From: an uncultured Clostridia bacterium
GTDB lineage: Bacteria > Bacillota > Clostridia > Oscillospirales > Ruminococcaceae
Assembly: GCA_947510165.1 (NCBI GenBank)
Contig: CANNSB010000001.1
Coordinates: 248,001 to 312,000, forward strand
Reading direction: 5' to 3'
DNA length: 64,000 bases
The position numbers were made by a program, and so were the translations under genes. Below, piece after piece: positions 15,970-25,455 of this stretch. The stretch's first letter is position 1, and each line of letters opens with the position of its first letter. The notes beneath the pieces were generated by a model that was not told where the DNA came from, did no database searches, and was given only the letters and a program-made list of their open reading frames with translations.

Positions 15970-17415
15970 ATGTTTGAAGAGATAAGAAAAAATAATATTT
16001 ATAAAATATTTTTAGATGGAAGGTGGATAGAATCAGAAAATAATATAAAAATTTATTCTCCAATTGATAATCAATTTTTGGGATCTATTCCTGCTATGGT
16101 AGAAAAGAATGTTTTAGATGCTATAGATAGCTGCGAAAAAAGTTTAATAAGTTGGAAAAGTATCTGCCTTTTTGATAGATGTGAAATATTGCTTTCTTCG
16201 GCTAATAAATTGTTTGAATATAGGGAAGAGATAGCCAATATTTTAGCTAAAGAAATATCCAAAGATTATAAAAGTTCTTTATCAGAAGTTATTAGAAGTG
16301 TGGATCTTATAAAGGAGACAGTAGCAGAAGCTAAAAGAATAAATGGAGAAGTTTTATTTGGAGATAGAATGTCATCACAAACCAAAAATAAATTATCCAT
16401 AGTAAGTAGAGAGTCTATTGGAATTATTTTAGCAATTTCGCCATTTAATTATCCAATAAATTTATCTGTTTCAAAAATTGCACCTGCACTTATTATGGGG
16501 AATACCGTTTTGTTTAAGCCAGCAACTCAAGGATCTATTTCAGCACTACATTTAATACGTGCATTAGAACTTGGAGGTCTTCCAAAAGGTATAATAAATA
16601 CTATAACAGGGAGAGGGTCTGTAATTGGGTCTATTATATCTAAATCTAAAAAAATTGGCATGGTCAATTTTACGGGAAGTACATCCATTGGTGAAAGTCT
16701 TTCAAAATCTTTTGGTATGATTCCTATGACTATGGAACTTGGTGGCAAAGATGCCGCTATAGTTCTTTCTGATGCAGATTTAGAAGATGCTGCAGATAAT
16801 ATAGTTCAAGGAGCATTTAGTTATTCTGGGCAAAGATGCACAGCTATAAAGCGAGTATTAGTTATGAAAGATATTGCAGAGAAGCTAAAAAAAATAATTA
16901 GAGAAAAAGTTTCTAAATTAACAGTAGGGAATCCTTTTGATAATTGTATGATAACACCTTTAATTAATAATGAATCAGCTGATTTTGTTGAAAAACTTAT
17001 AAATGATGCCGTTGAAAAAGGTGCAGTTAAATATACTACTGGTGAGAGAAATAAAAATTTAATATATCCAACTGTTTTAGAAAATGTTTCTTTAGATATG
17101 GATGTTGCTTTTGAAGAACCATTTGGACCAGTTTTACCTATTATTGAAGTTGAGTCTATTCAAGATGCAATAGATATTAATAATAAATCTATATATGGAT
17201 TACAATCTTCTATTTTTGGTAAAAATATAGATGAAATATTTAATATAGCAGAAAAATTAGAATGCGGAACGGTTAATATAAATGGAAAAAGTGAAAGAGG
17301 ACCTGATAATTTTCCTTTTTTAGGAATAAAATCATCAGGTATAGGAGTTCAGGGAATTAGATATTCTTTAGAATCTTCTTCCAGAATTAAATCTATTGTA
17401 CTAAATAAAAAATAA
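15970..17415 (+). CDS. gapN: NADP-dependent non-phosphorylating glyceraldehyde-3-phosphate dehydrogenase
   Basis: A 481-residue aldehyde dehydrogenase of the GapN type, oxidising glyceraldehyde-3-phosphate straight to 3-phosphoglycerate with NADP. GapN-specific stretches are IYSPIDNQFLGSIPAM, ISPFNYPINLSVSKIAPALI, FKPATQGSISALHLI, NTITGRGSVIG, MELGGKDAAIVL with the general-base Glu, and YSGQRCTAIKRVLVM with the nucleophilic Cys. The C-terminal RGPDNFPFLGIKSSGIGVQG is also typical. The reaction bypasses Gap and Pgk: it gives NADPH but no ATP. It stands alone, far from the pgk-tpiA-gpmI operon. AUG start behind GGAGG; a terminator follows. Confidence 0.93.
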   Translation: MFEEIRKNNIYKIFLDGRWIESENNIKIYSPIDNQFLGSIPAMVEKNVLDAIDSCEKSLISWKSICLFDRCEILLSSANKLFEYREEIANILAKEISKDYKSSLSEVIRSVDLIKETVAEAKRINGEVLFGDRMSSQTKNKLSIVSRESIGIILAISPFNYPINLSVSKIAPALIMGNTVLFKPATQGSISALHLIRALELGGLPKGIINTITGRGSVIGSIISKSKKIGMVNFTGSTSIGESLSKSFGMIPMTMELGGKDAAIVLSDADLEDAADNIVQGAFSYSGQRCTAIKRVLVMKDIAEKLKKIIREKVSKLTVGNPFDNCMITPLINNESADFVEKLINDAVEKGAVKYTTGERNKNLIYPTVLENVSLDMDVAFEEPFGPVLPIIEVESIQDAIDINNKSIYGLQSSIFGKNIDEIFNIAEKLECGTVNINGKSERGPDNFPFLGIKSSGIGVQGIRYSLESSSRIKSIVLNKK

Positions 17416-17457
17416 AAAAATAATTGCGATACAATTTTGTATCGCAATTATTTTTTT
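17414..17457. terminator. Bidirectional terminator between gapN and the hydrogenase gene
   Basis: A near-perfect inverted repeat of about 20 bp around a G+C-containing core TGCGATAC/GTATCGCA, with A-run and T-run flanks, touches both stop codons. Confidence 0.8.
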
Positions 17458-18829
17458 ATTTTTTATTTAGATCAGAAGCTCGTGATATAAAATGCGTATG
17501 TAGCATATGATGGGAAATTTCTGATAGTGGTTTTGTATAAAATTCAGAGTATAATTTTTGTATATCTGGATTGTCATGTGAACATCTTATTTCAACATCT
17601 TTATCTTTATTTGATAAGGATTCTATTCTTTGGAGTCTAACTTTATTTGCAAAAGCTCTTTTAACCTTTGGTTGTCCTCCACCAGATATACATCCTCCAA
17701 TACATGTCATAACTTCCATGAAATCAAATTCTACTATGCCTTCTGCAAGTTTATCTAGCATAATTTTAGCGTTATTTATACCAGTTACAATAACTATTCT
17801 AACAATTGTAGATTCTAAATTAACTGTTATTTTTTTAACACCTTCTAAATCTTGTATATTAGAAATTTCCATTATATCTTTAGGAGGATTTTTTTGATTT
17901 AAAAAATAGTATGCAGATCTAATGGATGCTTGTGCAACCCCTCCTGTATTACCGAAAATTATGCCGCCACCAGATCCTCTTTCCATAAGTTGATCAAATT
18001 CGCTATTTTTATTCAAGTCTTTAAAATTTATATTATTTAATTTTATCATATCAGCAAGTTCTACAGTTGTTATACTTATATCAGTATCTCTCATTTCTTT
18101 TTTATTATAAAGAGATGCAGAATTATATTCTGGTCTATGGGCTTCAAATTTTTTTGCTGTACAAGGAGTTATAGAAACTGTTATTATGTCTTCTGGATTC
18201 AGATTATTTTTTTCTGCAAAATATGTTTTTATAGCTGGAGTTTGTATAGATATAGGACTTTTAGTAGTGGATAAATTATTAATAAATTGAGGATAATATG
18301 TTTCTACATATTTAACCCATGCAGGACAACAACTTGTAAACATTGGCATAGTTTTATTATTTTGAATTCTATCTATAAGTTCTGTAGCTTCTTCCATTAT
18401 AGTTAAATCTGCGCCAAAAGTTACATCAAGAACATAATCAAATCCAATTTTTCTAAGAGCATCAACCATTTCTCCTTCACAATATGCACCAGGCTCTTCT
18501 CCAAATGGTTCTCCTATTGCAACTCTTACAGCAGGTGCTGTTAGTGCTATAACGATTTTTTTTGGATTATTTATAGCATCCATAGTTTCAGAGATATCAG
18601 ATTTAATCAGAAGAGCATCTTTAGGGCAGGTTTGTATGCATTGTCCACAATTTATACATAACCCTATATCACCAGTTTTTTCAAGCTCATAGTGTCCATC
18701 AACTTTAGAATTTTGTTCACATGTTCTTTTGCATATTTTACAATTTATACATTTCTCTTCATCATATACTATGGAAACATTATCCTCTTCAATTATTACA
18801 GCTGTATCACGTAAATTATATTTATCCAT
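17456..18829 (-). CDS. [FeFe] hydrogenase with two [4Fe-4S] clusters
   Basis: A 457-residue iron-only hydrogenase, moving electrons between ferredoxin-type clusters and H2. Two 4Fe-4S motifs lie at the N-terminus (CINCKICKRTC and CINCGQCIQTCP, residues 27-69). The H-cluster domain follows. Motif L1 is canonical TSCCPAW. L2 reads ITPCTAKKFE where most enzymes have MPC. L3 reads VMTCIGGCISGGGQP where most have CPGGC. The protein is compact, lacking the extra clusters of longer clostridial enzymes. The variant motifs may mark a subgroup with altered catalytic bias or a sensory role. AUG behind GGAGG; its own promoter lies at 18872-18900. Confidence 0.92.
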   Translation of the reverse strand: MDKYNLRDTAVIIEEDNVSIVYDEEKCINCKICKRTCEQNSKVDGHYELEKTGDIGLCINCGQCIQTCPKDALLIKSDISETMDAINNPKKIVIALTAPAVRVAIGEPFGEEPGAYCEGEMVDALRKIGFDYVLDVTFGADLTIMEEATELIDRIQNNKTMPMFTSCCPAWVKYVETYYPQFINNLSTTKSPISIQTPAIKTYFAEKNNLNPEDIITVSITPCTAKKFEAHRPEYNSASLYNKKEMRDTDISITTVELADMIKLNNINFKDLNKNSEFDQLMERGSGGGIIFGNTGGVAQASIRSAYYFLNQKNPPKDIMEISNIQDLEGVKKITVNLESTIVRIVIVTGINNAKIMLDKLAEGIVEFDFMEVMTCIGGCISGGGQPKVKRAFANKVRLQRIESLSNKDKDVEIRCSHDNPDIQKLYSEFYTKPLSEISHHMLHTHFISRASDLNKK

Positions 18830-18871
18830 TATAATCCTCCATATATTTTAATAAAAGTTATATTATTATAA

Positions 18872-18900
18872 ATTATATCTAATATATATCTTATAATCAA
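18872..18900 (-). promoter_or_regulatory. Sigma-A promoter of the [FeFe] hydrogenase gene
   Basis: On the minus strand TTGATT (18900-18895), a 17-base spacer and TATAAT (18877-18872). It lies in the 76-base gap after the ECF operon. Confidence 0.55.
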
Positions 18901-18905
18901 TAATA

Positions 18906-19592
18906 TTAGATAATATTATATTTATTTTTTATCCTTAATACTCTTTTTTCAATTGTTTTATATATAATAATCATAAATATTACATTTGAAAAAGCATGAA
19001 CAGAATCAAAATAAAATCCAGAAATAATAGTAGTAGTTACAGATAGTATGGACATATTTTCTCCTAGTGATAATATTGGCATTAAATTTACAATAAATCC
19101 ATATACATATCCCATAATAAAAGAAAAAAGATATAAAATAAAATTATTTTTAATCTTTTTATTATAAAAAAATCCAGATATATATCCAGTTATACCCCAT
19201 GCAAACATTTGAAATATTGTCCAAGGACCTTGACCAAAAAAGAAATTAGATATAAATCCGGATAAAGCCCCTATTAAAAATCCATATTTTTTTCCAAATA
19301 GAATACCAGATGTTATAATTATAGCAGATGTCGGTTTAAATTGAGGGATAGAGAAAAATAAAATGCGACCAACTACAGCTATAGAAGTCATAACACAGAT
19401 ACATATTATATTAATTGCTTTTGGTTTATCTTTTTCAAAATCAATAAAAAAAATAAATATTATTACAGATAAAATTGATATAATTTGAGAATAGATATAT
19501 TTGGTATTAAAATAAAAGATAGATAAATATGCTATTATAACTATAATTATTATTGAAATATATTTTATTATAGTATATTTATTTTTATTCAT
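18906..19592 (-). CDS. ECF transporter S component, CbrT-like (probable cobalamin or related vitamin)
   Basis: A 228-residue membrane protein with six or more segments. The stretch GRILFFSIPQFKPTSAI and the later SNFFFGQGPWTIFQMFAWG with its GxGPWT loop are typical of the S component linked to cobalamin uptake (CbrT-like) that travels with DUF4430 lipoproteins. Substrate is inferred from these features and not proven. The start AUG overlaps the stop of the EcfA gene by eight bases (ATGAATAA), so this is the last gene of a lipoprotein-EcfT-EcfA-S operon. Confidence 0.72.
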   Translation of the reverse strand: MNKNKYTIIKYISIIIIVIIAYLSIFYFNTKYIYSQIISILSVIIFIFFIDFEKDKPKAINIICICVMTSIAVVGRILFFSIPQFKPTSAIIITSGILFGKKYGFLIGALSGFISNFFFGQGPWTIFQMFAWGITGYISGFFYNKKIKNNFILYLFSFIMGYVYGFIVNLMPILSLGENMSILSVTTTIISGFYFDSVHAFSNVIFMIIIYKTIEKRVLRIKNKYNII

Positions 19593-21231
19593 TTATTTTT
19601 CCCCAAGCATCTTTAAAATCTTTAAATGTGATTAAATTTTTAATTACACTTTTAGTAATAAGGTTTGTGGATGTTGTATAAAATATATTATTAGAAAACA
19701 TATTTTTTGTAGAATCGTATAATGCAATCTCTCCATTAAATAATAAAGCGGATGTTTTTGAATACTCTCCAGCAAATTCTATATCATGAGTTATATAAAT
19801 AATTGTTATTCCTAAATTATTTATACAACTTAGAATATTTCCTATTTTTGATTTTGTTGTTTCATCTAAATTTTTTGTAGGCTCATCCATAATAAGTAGA
19901 TCTGGTTTATTTAAAATAGATTTAGCAATAGCAACTTTTTGTAATTCTCCTCCACTTAAATCATAAGGATTTTTTTGTAAAAGTTTATCTATTTCTAATT
20001 CTTCTATAATATTTATATAAGGATTATCCCCTATATAATAGCTATCTAATTCATCTTTTATCGAATCTTTTATAAATAAAGGTAAAACCTCTTGTGGAAG
20101 ATATGATATATTTAATAAAAAATCATTTTTCTTTTTATACTTTTTATTAAATATAATTTTTCCATGGTTTGGTTTATATATAGATATAATATTTTTTAAA
20201 AGGGTTGTTTTTCCTGAACCATTTCCACCTATTATAGAAACCATATCTTGTTTATTTATTATTAGATTACAATTTTTTAAAATATGATTATTTGATGTTT
20301 CATATTTATAATATAAATTTTCTATTTTAAATATATTTTCTTTTATAATTTTTTTATTATTTTTGATATTTGTTGTCATTGGAATCTTTGGAATTAATGT
20401 TTTATATGTATTAATAATTTTTATAGAGTGATTAACGTCTACTGGAGTTATATTATTTTTATCTATGTGTTTTATAATTTTTATAAAATTTGGAATAAAT
20501 ATCAAGTCAGAATTTTTTTTATCATTTTTATATATAAAATTTATAAAATCATTTTTATTTCCATAAAAATCTATAGTTCCATTTTTCATTAAGACTATTT
20601 TATCAGAGATTTCAAAAAAATTAGATATATTTTGTTCAGATATTAAAAAAGTTGTTGATGAATTTGATTTCAATTTTTTTATAGTATTTATAAAATTATC
20701 GGATGATATTGGATCAAGTTGTGATATGGGTTCATCTAATATTAATATTTTTGGGTTCATTATTAATATTGATGCGAGATTAACCATTTGTTTTTCTCCA
20801 CCAGAAATTTGGTTAGAAGATTTATTATAAATATTATTTAAATTAAAATAGCTTGATATTTCTGCTATTTTTCTTTTCATAATATCTATTGGTGTGTTTA
20901 AATTTTCTAGACCAAACGCAAGTTCGCTCCAAACTTTTTCTGTTATGAATTGTGTAGAAATATCTTGTCCTAAATAGCCTATACTTTTGTTTAATATTTC
21001 TTTTGAAAATTTTTGGAGAGATATATTTTTAAAATATATCTCTCCTTTTTTTTCTCCATATGGTAATAATTCTATCTTTAAATTTTTTAAAAGAGTTGTT
21101 TTTCCAGATCCAGATTTTCCGATAAATAAAATTAATTCACCTTTGTTTATAGATAAATTTATGTTTTTTAATATAAGATTATTATTATTATTATATTTAA
21201 AAGAAAAATTATCAAATTTTATTATTTCCAT
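19585..21231 (-). CDS. ECF transporter ATPase, two ATP-binding domains fused (EcfA1-EcfA2-like)
   Basis: A 548-residue tandem ABC ATPase. Domain 1 has Walker A GKSGSGKTT (residues 38-46), signature ISGGEKQMV and Walker B ILILDEP. Domain 2 has GGNGSGKTT, signature LSGGELQKV and LLIMDEPTK. Both halves therefore look catalytically complete. No membrane segments are present. In ECF transporters two ATPases drive the EcfT scaffold; here they are one polypeptide, so they form a fixed heterodimer. It starts one base after the EcfT stop and overlaps the S component, showing tight translational coupling. Confidence 0.9.
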   Translation of the reverse strand: MEIIKFDNFSFKYNNNNNLILKNINLSINKGELILFIGKSGSGKTTLLKNLKIELLPYGEKKGEIYFKNISLQKFSKEILNKSIGYLGQDISTQFITEKVWSELAFGLENLNTPIDIMKRKIAEISSYFNLNNIYNKSSNQISGGEKQMVNLASILIMNPKILILDEPISQLDPISSDNFINTIKKLKSNSSTTFLISEQNISNFFEISDKIVLMKNGTIDFYGNKNDFINFIYKNDKKNSDLIFIPNFIKIIKHIDKNNITPVDVNHSIKIINTYKTLIPKIPMTTNIKNNKKIIKENIFKIENLYYKYETSNNHILKNCNLIINKQDMVSIIGGNGSGKTTLLKNIISIYKPNHGKIIFNKKYKKKNDFLLNISYLPQEVLPLFIKDSIKDELDSYYIGDNPYINIIEELEIDKLLQKNPYDLSGGELQKVAIAKSILNKPDLLIMDEPTKNLDETTKSKIGNILSCINNLGITIIYITHDIEFAGEYSKTSALLFNGEIALYDSTKNMFSNNIFYTTSTNLITKSVIKNLITFKDFKDAWGKINE

Positions 21232-21232
21232 T

Positions 21233-22057
21233 TTATAGTTCCTTTTTATAAAAAAATATAGGTAAAAAACACAAAATCAAAAAAGATATGTAAGATATAG
21301 GTGAAAATATAATATTATATTGAAAAAATATAATAGGGTAGAAAGAAAAAGATTTATATCCTATTATAAAAAAAGATGTTAGAAAAAGGATTATAATAAT
21401 AAATATAAAATCAATTTTTTTAAAATTATATGTTTTATATATAGTTTTTTGTTTATTTTCATATCCTCTACTATTCATAGAATATGCTGTTTCTATAGAT
21501 TTTTCCAATTGCCAAGAGATGATAATGGCTATAAAATTTAAACTTATTTTTATTTTTGAAAATATATTTTTATTGTATGATATTAAGTGCGCTTCTTCCA
21601 TTTGTTTATATTTTTCTTTTAGTTGTGGAATAATATTTAAGCAGATAGAAAATATTAAAACTGATGATGGAATATATTTTTTAAATATATATACTATTTT
21701 ATCGGATGATACTATTTTATTTAATATATCAAACCATGTAAATAATGAAGATATCATAAGGCTATTGTTTATTCCATATAAAATTGATTCTAATGTTATT
21801 GGTTTGTCTTTTATATAAAATAGTATAGTCAATCCTTTATGTACAAATATAGGATTGACTAATGAAATAAATATAAATATAAATAAAATTTTTCTAAATT
21901 TTAATATAATATTTTTTTTAGTTTCAATTCTTATAAATATAAATATAGAAACTAAAAAAGATATCAATATATATATAGGATGGTTGATTAAAATTATAGA
22001 TAATATTATAAAAATAAAATATCCATAACATATAGTTGGATTTAAATATATAAACAT
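21233..22057 (-). CDS. ECF transporter transmembrane scaffold (T component)
   Basis: A 274-residue membrane protein with about six segments, matching the EcfT family. The cytoplasmic coupling region is visible as an AYSMNSRGYENKQKT stretch, which holds the Ala-Arg-Gly type motif that contacts the ATPases. It joins the fused ATPase with one or more S components (the CbrT-like gene downstream, and perhaps QueT). It follows the lipoprotein gene by six bases with a poor ribosome-binding site and precedes the ATPase gene by one base. Confidence 0.85.
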   Translation of the reverse strand: MFIYLNPTICYGYFIFIILSIILINHPIYILISFLVSIFIFIRIETKKNIILKFRKILFIFIFISLVNPIFVHKGLTILFYIKDKPITLESILYGINNSLMISSLFTWFDILNKIVSSDKIVYIFKKYIPSSVLIFSICLNIIPQLKEKYKQMEEAHLISYNKNIFSKIKISLNFIAIIISWQLEKSIETAYSMNSRGYENKQKTIYKTYNFKKIDFIFIIIILFLTSFFIIGYKSFSFYPIIFFQYNIIFSPISYISFLILCFLPIFFYKKEL

Positions 22058-22063
22058 TGACTA

Positions 22064-22582
22064 TTAAGGATTATTATAATCTGTTACAAATTTCCATTCG
22101 ATAGTATCTCCACCTTTAAGTTCGTATTTTGCAGCACCAATAGTTGGCATTTCGCCATTAACAAAATACATCCATCCACTTAAATCTCCAGCTGATTTAT
22201 TTTCTATTCCTTTAATAGATTTTATAAAAGCATCCCCATTTGCAGAACTTCCAGAAAAATCAATTGGAAATTTTTCTTTTTTAGATATGTCTACTAATAA
22301 ATCAAATGCAGTTTGCTTGTCAGTAAATTCAATTAAAGATGCAAATATAACACCATCAGAAGGAATAACATTTGCATTTTTTAACGCTTCTGAAACTAGA
22401 TCTGGATGTTCAACTAATTGTTTAACATTTATACTATAAATAACACTTTTAGACATAGCATCATTAGTAGAATTAGAAGAATTGTCTTTGTTTGTGTTAT
22501 TATTTGTTGTGCCACATGAAACAAGTGATAGACATATTATTAATATTGAAATAACTATAATTAGATTTTTTTTAAAATTCAT
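22064..22582 (-). CDS. DUF4430 lipoprotein, likely vitamin-binding partner of the ECF transporter
   Basis: A 172-residue lipoprotein. The signal peptide ends LSLVSCG with Cys23 as the lipidated residue. A Ser/Asn/Thr-rich spacer follows, then a DUF4430 domain whose core reads LSGWMYFVNGEMPTIGAAKY and GGDTIEWKFV. DUF4430 resembles the C-terminal domain of transcobalamin and intrinsic factor, and in Clostridia it accompanies ECF operons thought to import cobalamin-like compounds. It is the first gene of the operon and has a good promoter, so it is probably the surface capture subunit. Confidence 0.82.
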   Translation of the reverse strand: MNFKKNLIIVISILIICLSLVSCGTTNNNTNKDNSSNSTNDAMSKSVIYSINVKQLVEHPDLVSEALKNANVIPSDGVIFASLIEFTDKQTAFDLLVDISKKEKFPIDFSGSSANGDAFIKSIKGIENKSAGDLSGWMYFVNGEMPTIGAAKYELKGGDTIEWKFVTDYNNP

Positions 22583-22649
22583 TTTTCATATCACCATTTT
22601 TTAATTATTAGTTTTATAAATATAACTATATAGTTTAAAACTAGAACCA

Positions 22650-22678
22650 ATTATATAATTATATTTAAATAAAGTCAA
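22650..22678 (-). promoter_or_regulatory. Sigma-A promoter of the DUF4430-ECF operon
   Basis: On the minus strand TTGACT (22678-22673), a 17-base spacer and TATAAT (22655-22650). The leader is about 60 bases and too short for a cobalamin riboswitch. Confidence 0.65.
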
Positions 22679-22697
22679 TTAATAATATTCTTATTTT

Positions 22698-24350
22698 TTA
22701 TATAAATTTGAAATTTGTAACATCAAATAGGCCAGTATCAGTTATCCTTATCTCTGGAATAACTGGGAGGGCTAAAAATGATAAAGTTGTGAAAGGGTCA
22801 AAAGATTTTTTCACACCCATATTATGGCATATATCTATCATATTATTTAAATTTTGAGATAAAATTTTTCTATTCGTATCTGTCATAAGTCCAGATATTT
22901 CTAATTGTTGTTTGCATATAATTTTTTTATTTTCTGAAACTGCATATCCGCCACCCATGATTTTTATTTGTTTTAAAGCAGTAATAATATCATCATCATT
23001 TGTTCCAACAATAATAATATTGTGAGAATCATGAGATACAGAAGAAGCTATTGCACCTTTTTTTAATCCAAAATTTTTAATTATTCCTATTCCAATATTT
23101 CCTGTTTTATTATGTCTTTCTATAACAATAACTTTTTGATGAATGTTATCAGGAATAAAAATATGATTTTCAACTTTAACTTTTGAAATTTCTTTTTTAG
23201 TCGTTAGTTGGTTCTCAATTAGTGTAATTACAGTTGTTTCTTCTTTTTCTAAGGTTAACTCTATATTATAATCTTCTATTTCTTTTATATGTATAGTATC
23301 ATTTATCTCTATATTTTTTTTAGGAATATCGTCTTCTATAATTATTTTTCCTTTATACAAAACAAATTCAATATTCATTTTATCTAGGCTATCTAAAATT
23401 AATATATCTGCTTGATATCCAACAGAAACTGCACCTAGTTTTTTTAAATTATATAACCTTGCCGTATTTATTGAAGCTAATTTTATAGATTTTACAGGAT
23501 TTAATCCAAGGGATATCCCCATACGAACATTATTTATAATATGATCATTTTTATCTATATCATCAATATGCTTATCATCTGTACAAAAACATAATTGTTC
23601 TAGAGGAATATTATTATCTAATATTGGTTTTAAAAGTTCTTTTAAATTATGGGCAGCTGTACCTTCTCTTATCAAAATATAGAACCCTAATCTTATTTTT
23701 TCCAAAGCTTCTTGATATGTTTCACATTCATGATCAGTAATTATTCCATTTAATCTATAAGTTTGAAGATCTTTTCCGGTTATTCTTGGAGCATGCCCAT
23801 CTATAATTTTATCAGAAAATAAATTTATTTTTCTCATCATTTCTTCATCATTATTAATGACTGAAACATAGTCCATAACTTCTCCAAGACCTAGTATTCG
23901 TTCATTATTTATAAATTTTTTCATTTTATCTGAAGAGAAGTTGCATCCATTATTTTCAAATTTGGTAGCTGGAACACAAGAAGGTAGATTAAAAAAAACA
24001 TTACAACTACAATGTTCTGTTTCTTCTAGCATATAATTTAATCCATTTTCACCACAAACATTTACAATTTCATGAGGATCAGCAATAATTGTAGTTGTTC
24101 CTCTAGTAGATATAAAATTGGCAAATTGCTTTGGAGAAATCATTGATGATTCTATGTGTAAATGTGCATCTATAAGACCAGGAGAAATATATTTACCTTC
24201 ACAATTTATAATATTTTCTCCATTTAAATTTCCTATTCTTGTAATTATTCCATTTTTTATGCCGACATCTGTTTTAATTATTTCTTCTGTAAAAACATTT
24301 ATAACCATTCCATTTTTTAATATAAGATCAAACTCTATTTTATCATTCAT
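22698..24350 (-). CDS. ade: Adenine deaminase
   Basis: A 550-residue amidohydrolase that converts adenine to hypoxanthine and ammonia for purine salvage. The N-terminal beta-sandwich leads into the metal site DAHLHIESSM. Further family blocks are RGTTTIIADPHEIVNVCG, GLGEVMDYVSV, DGHAPRITG, ITDHECE and CFCTDDKH with the metal-binding Asp. The C-terminal adenine deaminase domain has VSHDSHNIIIVG and MGGGYAV. Length is normal for bacterial Ade. The AUG follows AAAGGAT. No purine riboswitch is seen upstream. It points the same way as the ECF operon, but the latter has its own promoter. Confidence 0.95.
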   Translation of the reverse strand: MNDKIEFDLILKNGMVINVFTEEIIKTDVGIKNGIITRIGNLNGENIINCEGKYISPGLIDAHLHIESSMISPKQFANFISTRGTTTIIADPHEIVNVCGENGLNYMLEETEHCSCNVFFNLPSCVPATKFENNGCNFSSDKMKKFINNERILGLGEVMDYVSVINNDEEMMRKINLFSDKIIDGHAPRITGKDLQTYRLNGIITDHECETYQEALEKIRLGFYILIREGTAAHNLKELLKPILDNNIPLEQLCFCTDDKHIDDIDKNDHIINNVRMGISLGLNPVKSIKLASINTARLYNLKKLGAVSVGYQADILILDSLDKMNIEFVLYKGKIIIEDDIPKKNIEINDTIHIKEIEDYNIELTLEKEETTVITLIENQLTTKKEISKVKVENHIFIPDNIHQKVIVIERHNKTGNIGIGIIKNFGLKKGAIASSVSHDSHNIIIVGTNDDDIITALKQIKIMGGGYAVSENKKIICKQQLEISGLMTDTNRKILSQNLNNMIDICHNMGVKKSFDPFTTLSFLALPVIPEIRITDTGLFDVTNFKFI

Positions 24351-24487
24351 ATTTTAAATATCCTTTCAATTAAAATATAATATTATATTTTAAACATACA
24401 AAAAAGTAAGTAATGTACAAAAAAATTTTTTTTGTTAATATTAATACATACATTGGATATATATTAAATTTATAAAGGAGATGTAGT

Positions 24488-25099
24488 TTGAAAAAGTTTT
24501 TAATATTAATGTTGATGATATCAATTTCATCAGTATTTTTGGTATCTTGTGTTGTAAAAGATAAAAATACAAATAATAGTATGGGGGAAAAAAATAATAT
24601 GAAAATTATAAGCAGTGGTATTGTAAACGGAGTTATAGCAGATAAATACGGTAAAAGAGGTGATAAATTTTTAAAAGATATGCCTATTTTATCTATTCCT
24701 ATAGAAATAACTAATCCACCTGAAAATGCTAAATCATATGCTCTTGTTTTAGAAGATCTTGATGCTATACCTGTGGCGGGATTTTCTTGGATACATTGGT
24801 CAGTAGCAAATATAAAAACAACATCTATAAAAGAGGGGGAAAGTGGAAACAATAAAAATTTTATAGAAGGGACAAACAGCTGGTCTAGTGGTCTATTAGA
24901 TTCATCTTTAACTATTGAAGAAGCGTCTAGATATGGAGGAATGTCACCACCTGATAAGATGCATACATATAATATAGCCGTATATGCATTAACAGATGAG
25001 CTTAATTTAAAATCTGGATTTTATTTAAACGAACTTTATAAAGAGATGGAAGGGAAAATTATAGACAAATCTGTTATTAAAGGAAGTTATAAGAATTAA
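24488..25099 (+). CDS. YbhB/YbcL-type PEBP (Raf kinase inhibitor-like) lipoprotein
   Basis: A 203-residue lipoprotein: signal peptide ending FLVSC (Cys21), a short Asn-rich spacer and a phosphatidylethanolamine-binding-like domain. Typical PEBP blocks are SIPIEITNPPENAKSYALVL, EDLDAIPVAGFSWIHW, in which the usual DPDAP-like motif is DLDAIP, and GGMSPPDKMHTYNIAVYAL. Bacterial PEBP proteins have no settled function. UUG start six bases after AAAGGAG. The stop codon overlaps the convergent HxlR gene, so antisense effects are possible. Confidence 0.85.
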   Translation: MKKFLILMLMISISSVFLVSCVVKDKNTNNSMGEKNNMKIISSGIVNGVIADKYGKRGDKFLKDMPILSIPIEITNPPENAKSYALVLEDLDAIPVAGFSWIHWSVANIKTTSIKEGESGNNKNFIEGTNSWSSGLLDSSLTIEEASRYGGMSPPDKMHTYNIAVYALTDELNLKSGFYLNELYKEMEGKIIDKSVIKGSYKN

Positions 25100-25455
25100 A
25101 TTAAATTTAATTCTATCAATTCATTAAATCTACCATTTTCTTTTAAATAATCTATACCAATTTTTTGCATCATTTCTAGGCATTTTAAAAAAGGAATTCC
25201 TCTTTCTTCTGTTATAAAATATTCTACTTTTAGAGGATATCCATCATAAATTTTTTTTTCAACAATGTTATATTGACATAGTTCTTTAAGATGTTGTATA
25301 AGCATCTTCTCATTTATACCTTTTATATCTTTTTTTAAACAAGATAGAGATTGTTTTCCTTTTCTAAGTCTCCAAATTATGATTGTTTTCCATTTACCTT
25401 TTATCATATCATGAGCAATTTCTAAAGGACATGTATATTTTTCTCTCATCTTCAT
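25096..25455 (-). CDS. HxlR-family winged-helix transcriptional regulator
   Basis: A 119-residue winged-helix protein with the HxlR hallmarks: CPLEIAHDMIKGKWKTIIIW at the N-terminus, then LSCLKKDIKGINEKMLIQHL as the recognition region and an RxxY-type wing (GYPLKVEYFITEERG). It keeps the conserved Cys9 that some family members use to sense electrophiles or redox state. The target is unknown; the convergent PEBP gene, with which it overlaps at the stop codons, is one candidate. Confidence 0.88.
   Translation of the reverse strand: MKMREKYTCPLEIAHDMIKGKWKTIIIWRLRKGKQSLSCLKKDIKGINEKMLIQHLKELCQYNIVEKKIYDGYPLKVEYFITEERGIPFLKCLEMMQKIGIDYLKENGRFNELIELNLI

Noticed and set aside
17571-17897. A 108-codon plus-strand open frame within the hydrogenase gene
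   Set aside because: Antisense to the conserved L3 motif region; no supporting signal.
24370-24852. A 160-codon minus-strand open frame
   Set aside because: It is antisense to the well-supported PEBP lipoprotein gene, has no ribosome-binding site and a composition typical of a reversed coding strand.
25093-25113. Palindrome at the PEBP/HxlR stop codons as a terminator
   Set aside because: The centre leaves no real loop, the stem is all A/T and no T-run follows.
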